Shown: positions 1 through 7,248 of the stretch, piece after piece
Position numbering within the stretch: position 1 is the stretch's first letter
Layout: each line of letters starts with the position of its first letter
Source: Acidobacteriota bacterium
GTDB lineage: Bacteria > Acidobacteriota > Terriglobia > Terriglobales > Acidobacteriaceae
Direction of reading: 5' to 3'
Length of the DNA: 12,033 nucleotides
Assembly: GCA_021781255.1 (NCBI GenBank)
Contig: JAJXXG010001073.1
Span: 1 to 12,033 of the forward strand
Notes under the pieces: model-generated
What the model was told of the DNA's origin: nothing
What the model saw: the letters and a program-made list of their open reading frames with translations, nothing else
Database searches by the model: none
Program-made: the position numbers and the translations under genes

Positions 1-61
1 GAGCTGCCGCCAGACAGATTCCGGCAGCAACCGACAGAGCAAGAACTTTGAATCCTTTCAT
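1..61 (-). CDS. N-terminus of a secreted protein (partial, runs off window)
   Basis: Only the first 20 codons are in the window, starting at the ATG at 61-59 on the minus strand. The start is supported by a GAGGAG ribosome-binding site at 72-67, five bases upstream. The visible peptide has a Met-Lys-Gly-Phe-Lys start followed by a run of Leu, Ala, Val, Ser and Gly, which is a signal-peptide pattern, so the product is probably exported. A cysteine near position 16 is not in a good lipobox context. The function cannot be told from this fragment. It is divergent from the gene starting at 554. Confidence 0.7.
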   Translation of the reverse strand, partial: MKGFKVLALSVAAGICLAAA

Positions 62-553
62 AATCACTCCTCGCTGATAAGTTCAGGGCGGTCGCGCGCC
101 AGCCCTATGCACTGTGCTCATTGTATGCAAAGGCATACAGTGGCAGCGCGCATTGTCAAAAACCGGGGGCAACAAAAGAGGCAAAAGTATATTGCGGTGA
201 TTAGCGTCGGATTTTAACCTTTCAAAACCCGCTCGGGATTCAGATGAGGAAGGCGGGGGAAAAGATGCTGACCATGTGAGCGAATGATGTTACTTTCGTG
301 CGTCGAATGCTGTTGATTTGCGACGCGAAAGGATCGTTCGCTCGACGGTTCGGAGCTTCTTTCCCTTGCCGGCTTCCAGTTTTGTCATTGGCCAGCGCGT
401 GCTCGCGGTGGGAACCCGCACATCGAACGGCAGCCGGTAAGAGCGTACCGCACAAGCACAAACCAAAATCGGTGTATCTACGTCTAAATTAACCGCGGGG
501 CCAGCTTCCTTAGCTCATTGACTGAGAAATCCCGATCTACTGGAGAATCCTGC
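62..553. other. Long intergenic region between divergent genes
   Basis: These 492 bases separate the divergent genes at 61 and 554. Apart from the inverted repeat at 119-142, I see only a modest hairpin (GCGTCG 300-305 with CGACGC 321-326) and no convincing plus-strand promoter. The open frames here are short, start mostly at TTG codons without ribosome-binding sites, and show no recognisable protein features, so I call none. No tRNA-like or riboswitch-like core was seen. Confidence 0.5.
119..159 (-). promoter_or_regulatory. Candidate promoter with operator-like inverted repeat for the minus-strand gene at 61
   Basis: An inverted repeat TGTATGC-AAAG-GCATACA lies at 122-139. It extends to 119-142 with one T-G mismatch/wobble. 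On the minus strand a TTGACA hexamer at 159-154 sits 16 bases before TATGCC (137-132), so a weak -10 would lie inside the repeat. This arrangement fits a repressor site over a promoter or a leader hairpin, about 60 bases upstream of the start at 61. The -35 and the repeat are seen directly; promoter activity is inferred and the -10 is poor. Confidence 0.35.
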
Positions 554-1309
554 ATGGACCTGGATGAGAAGCTCGCTCGGCGAGCAGGAGTTTTGTTGTT
601 GGCGCTGCTCTTTCCCGGCCTCGCCTACGCGCAAGCCGCGCCCGCCCCGCAACAGCCTGTTCAGCAGCAACCCCCAGCCCAGCAGCAGCAGCCTGCCGCT
701 CCCTCGCCTGCGCCTCAACCTGAACTGCCCAACGCCCCTGTCCCCACGCAGTCCCCAACCCCGCAAGCTCCTTCGCTCTCCGACCTGGGCTTTACACCGC
801 AACAAACTCAAGCCAACCCCAAGCTGCAAGCCGAGCTCGACAAACGCACGGAGATGCTCAAGATTCATCAGCGTCTTGGCCTTATCACCCTTGCGCCCAT
901 GGCCGCCACGCTTATAACCGGGCCGATGGTCAAGGCAAAAGGCAAAAACGGCCAGGCCATTACCGAGCCCTCCAATGCAAACCTCGACTTTCACGCCGCA
1001 CTCGGAGGGGCGACCGCGGCCCTGTACTTCTCCACAGCTTACTTTGCTGTGTTCGCGCCCAAGGTGCCCGGCGTTCAAAAGCACGGCGCCATCCGTATTC
1101 ATGAGGCGCTCGCATTCATCCACGGTCCGGGGATGATCCTTACGCCCATCCTCGGCGCAATGGCTTATAAGCAAGAGCAGGACGGCGAAAAGGTTCACGG
1201 CGTCGCCTCGGCACACGGGCCCGTCGCTATCGCCACGGTTGCTGCCTATGGCGCTTCCATCATCGCCGTCAGTTGGCCTATTCATCTAAAGTTCCGGGAG
1301 AAGCAATGA
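554..1309 (+). CDS. Cytochrome b561-like four-helix membrane protein with Pro/Gln-rich linker
   Basis: The product is 251 residues. The ATG at 554 is chosen because GGAGAA at 542-547 lies at a good distance; an upstream TTG at 518 has no such site and would bury the signal peptide. Residues 1-27 look like a signal sequence ending AYA-QA. Residues 28-75 are a Pro/Gln/Ala linker with the ELPNAP motif I associate with acidobacterial exported proteins. Four hydrophobic segments follow at about 106-124, 148-168, 184-203 and 222-240. A histidine sits at or near the start of each (H105, H147, H183/H190, H221), the pattern expected of heme-b ligands in b561-type proteins. The stop overlaps the next start as ATGA, so it is probably translationally coupled to the YceI gene. 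E. coli also pairs a b561 homologue (yceJ) with yceI. Heme binding is inferred, not shown. Confidence 0.65.
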   Translation: MDLDEKLARRAGVLLLALLFPGLAYAQAAPAPQQPVQQQPPAQQQQPAAPSPAPQPELPNAPVPTQSPTPQAPSLSDLGFTPQQTQANPKLQAELDKRTEMLKIHQRLGLITLAPMAATLITGPMVKAKGKNGQAITEPSNANLDFHAALGGATAALYFSTAYFAVFAPKVPGVQKHGAIRIHEALAFIHGPGMILTPILGAMAYKQEQDGEKVHGVASAHGPVAIATVAAYGASIIAVSWPIHLKFREKQ

Positions 1310-1863
1310 GCCGCAAACTCCTGTTCGCGATCATGCTTTCTTCGTCCGCCGCGGTTGCTCCGCTCTTTGCCCTCGGGCAGTCCGATTCCACATGGCTCGC
1401 CGATCAATCCACGCTCACCTATCACATCTCGCATCCCATGCATGAGGTAGACGGCACCAGCCACGCCGCCAAGGGCAAAGGTATCTGCCACGCCGGGTGG
1501 TGTGACTTCCTCGTCGCTGTCCCTGTTAAATCCTTCGATTCCGGCGACACCAATCGCGACCTGCACATGATCGAGGCCGCGCGCGGCGCGCAGTTTCCAT
1601 TAATCCAGGTGCGCGCCCATTTTCCGCAGGCCGATGCAGGTGCTCAGTGGATTCACGCTGACCTCGAAGTCCAGTTTGCCGGCCAAACCGCCCATTATTC
1701 CCAAGTACCTTTTCAACGCGTCCAGCAAGGAGGTGCAGTGCACATCACTGGAACCATCCCGCTTACCTGTTCCGACTTCAAGATCGACCGCCCCTCGTTT
1801 CTCACCGTGCCAATCAAGAACGAGATTCCTGTCCGCATCGACATGATCTGGCACGCGATGTGA
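1306..1863 (+). CDS. YceI-family periplasmic protein
   Basis: The product is 185 residues, the usual YceI size. The ATG at 1306 overlaps the previous stop (ATGA) and follows GGGAG at 1296-1300. An ATG-less upstream extension is rejected because residues 1-25 then form a clear signal peptide (Lys/Arg, hydrophobic core, LFALGQ). YceI proteins are lipocalin-like beta barrels that bind isoprenoid-type lipids. The fold is suggested by the Trp and LTYHISH segment at 30-43, the SFDSGDTNRDLHMIEA segment near 76-91 (family rule: S-x-D-T/S...RD-x-H), FPLIQVRAHF, and the late GTIPLTCSDFKIDRPSF segment. Cysteines at 61, 66 and 155 are not typical of the family and could form a disulfide. The partner upstream suggests periplasmic electron or quinone/lipid handling, which is inference. 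Confidence 0.8.
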   Translation: MSRKLLFAIMLSSSAAVAPLFALGQSDSTWLADQSTLTYHISHPMHEVDGTSHAAKGKGICHAGWCDFLVAVPVKSFDSGDTNRDLHMIEAARGAQFPLIQVRAHFPQADAGAQWIHADLEVQFAGQTAHYSQVPFQRVQQGGAVHITGTIPLTCSDFKIDRPSFLTVPIKNEIPVRIDMIWHAM

Positions 1864-1925
1864 TCAGCGCTTGCCGATTGCGTGACTCTGTCCGTCTTGG
1901 ACTTCATTTAGCCTGACCACCACGA

Positions 1926-1967
1926 CGTGATACACATCACATACACCCGTATCTTCAAGCAACTAAT
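1926..1967 (+). promoter_or_regulatory. CRP/FNR-type operator and candidate promoter for the Tat-peptide gene
   Basis: CGTGA-TACACA-TCACA at 1926-1941 matches the CRP consensus TGTGA-N6-TCACA at nine of ten positions and contains the perfect repeat GTGAT-N4-ATCAC. A possible -10, ACTAAT (1962-1967), would put transcription start near 1974-1975. That centres the palindrome at about -41, the position of a class II activator site. The start codon at 2036 lies about 60 bases further on. The palindrome is seen; the regulator and the activity are inferred. Confidence 0.55.
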
Positions 1968-2035
1968 CGTGGTTCCACACTGCGGCGTGGCCGGGGTTGA
2001 GCGCTGCGCCCGCAGCGAACGACCGGGAGAGCACG

Positions 2036-2311
2036 ATGCCAGGCACACTCGATGGCCGGAGAAAGTTTTTGAGGGGGGCGGTGGTTTCTGCCGGGGCGTT
2101 TGTTGGAGCCCTTGCCGCCAAGTCCGCGGCCTACGCGCGGCTCAGCCACGACCCCATGATGCGGGAGATGGAGCGGCGCGTCGGCAAAATCCCCATCGCC
2201 ACGCATGACGACGCGGCCGCAGCCCTGTGCGATAAGGCATCCTGCAACCCCGGCTGCCAGGACGGCTGCTCCGGGGGCTGCCAGTCTGCCTGCAAGACCG
2301 GCAACAAATAA
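2036..2311 (+). CDS. Tat-signal six-cysteine peptide, candidate RiPP precursor
   Basis: The product is 91 residues. The ATG at 2036 is chosen for the CGGGAGA site at 2024-2030. Residues 8-12 read RRKFL within a Tat signal (RRKFLRGAVVSAG...GALAAKSAAYA), so the product should be exported folded or already modified, with cleavage near residue 34. After a short charged stretch (residues 35-60) comes a cysteine-rich C-terminus. Cysteines are at 65, 70, 74, 78, 82 and 86, the last five exactly four residues apart with Gly, Ser, Ala, Gln, Asp and Asn between them, ending KTGNK. A radical SAM/SPASM gene follows 80 bases downstream. The layout fits a precursor whose cysteines are crosslinked before Tat export. 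A hairpin (CGCTGC/GCAGCG, 2002-2017) precedes the ribosome-binding site. It could instead be a small metal-binding Tat protein. I do not recognise a named family. Confidence 0.8.
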   Translation: MPGTLDGRRKFLRGAVVSAGAFVGALAAKSAAYARLSHDPMMREMERRVGKIPIATHDDAAAALCDKASCNPGCQDGCSGGCQSACKTGNK

Positions 2312-2391
2312 GACTGGCCCGAAATAAAGCTGGGTTTTGGTGTTGGCTGCCGCGCAGTTCGCGCGCAAGGATGGGAGGGCCTGAGCAGAGC

Positions 2392-3852
2392 ATGAACCCT
2401 AAAGAAGTTCGAAGTGTGCCGACGTTTGCGCTGCACGCGCGTCCGCGCCTGCTGGCTCCGTGGCTGCTGCGCGACGACCGCGACAATCTGCTGCTGTACA
2501 AATGCACACACGCTGAGCTCAAATATCGCGTGCTCTCCCCGGTGCAGGCCATGATCCTGCCCTTCTTCTCCGGGGAAAGAACCTACGCGGAGATTCAAGC
2601 CGTCTGGCTCCGCCTCACGAAGCCCGCGCAGAAAGCCGAAAGCCTGAGGGAGCTCGACGAGCTGGTGCGCAATCTGACCACGCCCGACGAAATCATCGGC
2701 CTCACAGGGCGCCCCAGCGAATCGTTCCGCGATCCCGCCAAAGTTCCGTTGCCTGACTTCACCAACTATCGCTGGCCTGCGGAGCGAACCAGCGTTCCTG
2801 TCTCCGTGCAGGTGGCTCTCACCAATCGCTGTTGTGCGCATTGCCGGTATTGCTACGCCGAGAGGAGTGCATGCTGGGAGCTGACCAGCGCCGAGTGGAT
2901 CGGCATCTTCGATCAGTTGGCCGAGCACTCGATTCGCATCGTGGACCTGGCCGGCGCCGACCCGTTCATGCGCGCCGATGTCTTCGATCTACTGCGCGCT
3001 ATGGTCAGGCACGATTTCACCTTCTCGGTCTCAACCAAGAGCCATATCTCGCCTGCTTGCGCGCTCCGCCTGGCGGGGCTGGGAATCGGCTGCAACCAGC
3101 CTGGCACGCCTGACCGTGGCATGCAGGTCTCGGTCGACAGCGCCGACAACCAGCTCGCCTCCTGGCTCACCGGGGTGCCCAACTATCTTGACCGCGCCCG
3201 CTCCACCACCGCCAACCTCATCGCCGCCGGAATCAGCCCGCGCATCAAGTGCGTCCTCAACCCCTACAACTGCGACGAGCCGAGAGCGATCGTCACTCTT
3301 TTTCGGGCGCTGGGCGTGCGCCGCTTCCAGTTCGTCCAGTACGGCCGCAGCCTCTATCGCCACTCCGACGATCTTTTTCTGACCAGAGAACAGAAACTCC
3401 AACTGAGCGAGTCGCTGCAACTGCTGGCCGCGCAGTATAGCGATCTCGATATCGTCTTCCAGGATGAAACCGGCGAATCGAAGACAGGCGAACAGCTTGA
3501 GATCGCGTGGCAGCAGCGATCCGTCTGCACTGGCGGCCGCTCGGCGCTATTCGTCCAGCCCAATGGCGATGTGACCCTCTGCGAGCAGGTTCCCCATGAA
3601 AGTGAAAATGTCGTGGGCAACCTGCTCAGTGAGAGCCTGCTCGAAATCTGGAACGGCCCCGCGCTCGAAGCTTTCCTGCACCCCGAGCGTAGCAAATTCG
3701 AGGGCACGGTCTGCTCTTCCTGCCCGGAATTCGACGCATGCCATGTTGGCCGAGGCTATTGTTACCGCGACTCATTGAGCGCCTTCGGCAGCTTGTACGA
3801 CGCCCCTCCTGCCTGCCCCCGACAGCAGAAGCAGCCCCTGCGCCTGATCTAA
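2392..3852 (+). CDS. Radical SAM/SPASM peptide maturase with PqqD-like N-terminus
   Basis: The product is 486 residues from the ATG at 2392, with GGGAGGG at 2373-2379 upstream. An in-frame ATG at 2371 adds seven residues and cannot be excluded. Residues 15-75 (YRVLSPVQAMILPFFSGERT region) resemble the PqqD/RiPP-recognition winged helix. The radical SAM cluster motif CX3CX2C is C147, C151, C154 (CCAHCRYCY), with an extra C148. The usual GGE motif after the second strand is replaced by AGAD (LAGADPF, 187-192). The C-terminal SPASM domain shows C379, NGD and C397, then C441-x2-C444-x5-C450-x6-C457 and C475, enough to hold auxiliary Fe-S clusters. SPASM enzymes of this build make thioether or carbon-carbon crosslinks in small peptides. 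The adjacent six-cysteine peptide is the obvious substrate, though this is inferred from neighbourhood alone. Confidence 0.88.
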   Translation: MNPKEVRSVPTFALHARPRLLAPWLLRDDRDNLLLYKCTHAELKYRVLSPVQAMILPFFSGERTYAEIQAVWLRLTKPAQKAESLRELDELVRNLTTPDEIIGLTGRPSESFRDPAKVPLPDFTNYRWPAERTSVPVSVQVALTNRCCAHCRYCYAERSACWELTSAEWIGIFDQLAEHSIRIVDLAGADPFMRADVFDLLRAMVRHDFTFSVSTKSHISPACALRLAGLGIGCNQPGTPDRGMQVSVDSADNQLASWLTGVPNYLDRARSTTANLIAAGISPRIKCVLNPYNCDEPRAIVTLFRALGVRRFQFVQYGRSLYRHSDDLFLTREQKLQLSESLQLLAAQYSDLDIVFQDETGESKTGEQLEIAWQQRSVCTGGRSALFVQPNGDVTLCEQVPHESENVVGNLLSESLLEIWNGPALEAFLHPERSKFEGTVCSSCPEFDACHVGRGYCYRDSLSAFGSLYDAPPACPRQQKQPLRLI

Positions 3853-3897
3853 TTGCACAATTGACCTTCAGGTTATGGGACGAAGGCTGCGGGAGCT

Positions 3898-3924
3898 AAA
3901 TCCCCGGATTTTGCCGGGGATTTT
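3898..3924 (+). terminator. Rho-independent terminator after the radical SAM gene
   Basis: A perfect 10-bp stem, AAATCCCCGG (3898-3907) with CCGGGGATTT (3914-3923), closes a six-base loop and runs into a short T tract. It lies 46 bases after the radical SAM stop codon and would end that transcript before the metY promoter. Confidence 0.7.
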
Positions 3925-3932
3925 CAGGACGC

Positions 3933-3986
3933 GACCCGACCCGGCCCGGCCCGGCCCAGAGGGCACCCCGGCACCCCGGCACCCCG
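3933..3986. repeat. Short GC-rich tandem repeats
   Basis: Five copies of a pentamer G(A/G)CCC lie at 3933-3957. They are followed at 3963-3986 by three exact copies of the octamer GCACCCCG, and then degenerate copies to about 4000. Only C-rich composition is notable. The region lies between the radical SAM terminator and the metY promoter. No function is visible, and it may vary in copy number between strains. Confidence 0.7.
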
Positions 3987-4057
3987 TTGTCCCGTTGCCC
4001 CGGCCGCGCCCAGGCGCGACAGTCTCAAATTGATCTAGCACCGATTTTGTTCTTTGC

Positions 4058-4087
4058 TTGACACCAAGGCCTGCAGGCTTTGATACT
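4058..4087 (+). promoter_or_regulatory. Sigma-70-type promoter for metY, with a palindrome in the spacer
   Basis: TTGACA (4058-4063) is a perfect -35. GATACT (4082-4087) follows after 18 bases; TGATAC one base earlier would give 17. Transcription would begin near 4094, which is the A of the leader-peptide ATG, so the leader would be translated from a leaderless start. The spacer holds AAGGCCTGCAGGCTTT (4066-4081), a 16-base near-palindrome with GCCTGCAGGC perfect, so a repressor site is possible. The motifs are seen; activity is inferred. Confidence 0.6.
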
Positions 4088-4093
4088 TTTTTT

Positions 4094-5667
<1,574 letters not shown>

Positions 5668-5687
5668 GGCACAATAGACTTAGCTGC

Positions 5688-5834
5688 CAGCTTCCAGCCT
5701 TCTGGCGGCAGGTTTTGGAAAGAACACTGCAGATCCTTCGTCCTGGTCGCGTCCGCGACCTTCGCTGAGGATGACAGCGCATTTTTTGAACGAACTTCGG
5801 AATGAGGATACGAAAGGCCAGGAGCTGGAAGCTG
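5688..5834 (+). promoter_or_regulatory. Long-range inverted repeat covering the metX ribosome-binding site
   Basis: CAGCTTCCAGC (5688-5698), just after metY, is the exact complement of GCTGGAAGCTG (5824-5834), just before the metX ATG at 5840. The right arm contains GGAAG, the best metX ribosome-binding site. In the metY-metX RNA an 11-bp helix could hide it. A second partial stem, CTGCC (5684-5688) with GGCAG (5707-5711) followed by TTTT, competes with the left arm. The sequence is seen; the regulatory role is inferred. Confidence 0.35.
5733..5772. repeat. REP-like palindromic element in the metY-metX gap
   Basis: ATCCT (5733-5737) and AGGAT (5768-5772) flank an inner perfect palindrome GGTCGCG-TC-CGCGACC (5745-5760). 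A sequence of the form atccttcg...cgctgaggatgac recurs as an intergenic dispersed element in acidobacterial genomes as I recall them. Only one copy is in this window, so the dispersed nature is not shown here. Confidence 0.4.
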
Positions 5835-5839
5835 TTTTT

Positions 5840-7006
5840 ATGACCGATACTTACAGCCGCAGCGGCGCCTCGCCGCCAAAATCGAAGAGTGCGGCTCCCG
5901 CGAATGGCTCTTCGCCGGCGGGGTACAAGATCGTGGAGCCCACCTACGAAGGCGACTTCGTGCTGGATGGAACCCTGCCGCTGGAGTGTGGCGGCGCCTT
6001 GATCTGTCCCACGCTGCATTACGCCGTCTACGGCCGGCTGAATGCGGCGCGCGACAATGCCGTACTGGTTTGCCACGCACTTTCCGGCTCGGCGCTGGTA
6101 GGCTCCTGGTGGCCTGAGATTTTCGCTCCTGGCGCGGTCCTCTCGCTGGAGCACGACTTCGTCATCTGCATCAACATGCTGGGCTCCTGTTACGGCTCCA
6201 CGGGACCCGGTTCCGTTAATCCCGAAACAGGCGAAACGTATGGGCCGGATTTTCCTCTGGTCTCGGTTCGCGACAACGTGCGAGCGCAGGCGCGGCTTCT
6301 CGATTCACTCGGCATCCGCCGGCTGCGGCTGACGCTTGGCGGGTCAATCGGCGGCATGCAGGCGCTGGACTGGACCATCCTTCAGCCCGAACGCGTGGAG
6401 CGCGCCCTCATTATCGGAGTCACGCCGCTCTCGGCCATGGGACTGGCGCTGAACCATCTGCAACGGCAGGCCATCCAGCACGACCCGGAGTGGGCCGGCG
6501 GGCGCTATCTGCCGCAACGCCCACCGCGCCGCGGACTCGCGCTGGCCCGCCAGATCGCCATGATCAGCTACAAATCCGCGCCGCTCTTCGACGAACGGTT
6601 CGGCCGCAATCCCAACCGCAGCGGCGAAGATCCGTGGGCAGCGGATGGTAAGGGAAGCGGCCTGACGGGCGGACGTTTCGATATCGCCGGTTATCTGGAT
6701 TATCAGGGGCAGCGGTTCGTCGAGCGTTTCGACGCCAACGCCTACCTTGCCATCCTGCGCGCCATGGACACCTGGGATCCGTTGCGTGGGTACGCTTCGC
6801 CGCAGGAGGCTTTCGGCCGCATCGGCGCCCGGCTCAGCTTTATCGGCATCAGCACCGATTGGTTGTTTCCCGCCGCGGAAGTGCGACGCTTTGCTGAAAG
6901 CATCCGACAGGCCGGCGCGCAAGTGGATTACCGCGAAATGACCAGCGATCACGGTCACGACGCCTTCCTCGCCGAGCAGACGGAGCTTGTGCGGCTGCTG
7001 CAATGA
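5840..7006 (+). CDS. metX: Homoserine O-acetyltransferase
   Basis: The product is 388 residues from the ATG at 5840, with GGAAG at 5827-5831 as ribosome-binding site. An in-frame ATG at 5771 would add 23 residues, but it falls inside a palindromic repeat and the added residues have no family match. MetX transfers acetyl from acetyl-CoA to homoserine, giving the substrate of MetY. It is an alpha/beta hydrolase. The nucleophile elbow LGGSIGGMQ puts the catalytic Ser at 169. Asp340 (STDWLFP) and His373 (DHGHDAFL) complete the triad. YGRLNAARDNAVLVCHALSG and SCYGSTGPGSVNPETG (about 117-132) are family hallmarks. An extended N-terminus of about 30 residues, rich in Ser, Pro and Ala, precedes the core. 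It is probably cotranscribed with metY, 172 bases downstream. I did not try to separate acetyl from succinyl specificity beyond this neighbour logic. Confidence 0.95.
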   Translation: MTDTYSRSGASPPKSKSAAPANGSSPAGYKIVEPTYEGDFVLDGTLPLECGGALICPTLHYAVYGRLNAARDNAVLVCHALSGSALVGSWWPEIFAPGAVLSLEHDFVICINMLGSCYGSTGPGSVNPETGETYGPDFPLVSVRDNVRAQARLLDSLGIRRLRLTLGGSIGGMQALDWTILQPERVERALIIGVTPLSAMGLALNHLQRQAIQHDPEWAGGRYLPQRPPRRGLALARQIAMISYKSAPLFDERFGRNPNRSGEDPWAADGKGSGLTGGRFDIAGYLDYQGQRFVERFDANAYLAILRAMDTWDPLRGYASPQEAFGRIGARLSFIGISTDWLFPAAEVRRFAESIRQAGAQVDYREMTSDHGHDAFLAEQTELVRLLQ

Positions 7007-7007
7007 G

Positions 7008-7045
7008 CTTGCCGTGCGGCCTTACCTGCCGGCAGGGAGTTTTTT
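7008..7045 (+). terminator. Probable terminator after metX
   Basis: CTTGCCG (7008-7014) can pair with CGGCAGG (7030-7036) with one T-G wobble. Six T residues follow at 7040-7045, three bases after the stem. An alternative smaller stem, CCTG-CCGG-CAGG, uses the same right arm. It starts two bases after the metX stop and ahead of the next promoter. Confidence 0.5.
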
Positions 7046-7084
7046 CGAAGGCTCCCGGCCATCTACGTCTTTTAGGGTCCCCGC

Positions 7085-7113
7085 TTGTCAGGGGCTCTGT
7101 GGCTTTCTATAAT
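7085..7113 (+). promoter_or_regulatory. Near-consensus sigma-70 promoter for the TPR-like protein gene
   Basis: TTGTCA (7085-7090) and a perfect TATAAT (7108-7113) are separated by 17 bases, giving 11 of 12 consensus matches. Transcription would start near 7120, leaving about 129 bases of leader before the ATG at 7249. No riboswitch core was recognised in that leader. Confidence 0.75.
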
Positions 7114-7248
7114 CCTCCTTATTATTGATGGATGCCGTGGTATCGTAATAACCGTTACCGAATCGCTCAACCGCCATTAGGTAGTTGCGACTTCGCTGGT
7201 AAAAAAATGAATCCGGATCACTATTTCGGCTTTTCCCAGGAGCATTGC

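Noticed and set aside
240..492. Small open frames in the first intergenic region
   Set aside because: They begin at non-ATG or unsupported codons and show no coding character.
515..1285. 256-residue open frame on the minus strand
   Set aside because: It lies antisense to the b561-like gene, has no ribosome-binding site or family motifs, and is Arg/Gly/Leu rich as expected of the complement of GC-rich coding DNA.
2131..2928. 265-residue minus-strand open frame
   Set aside because: It is antisense to the Tat peptide and radical SAM genes, with no start signal or recognisable domain.
5771..5839. Upstream metX start
   Set aside because: The ATG is inside the REP-like palindrome, and the added residues have no family counterpart.
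7132..7248. Upstream start for the TPR-like protein
   Set aside because: It would place a clear signal peptide about 40 residues inside the protein, while the ATG at 7249 has an ideal AGGAG site.
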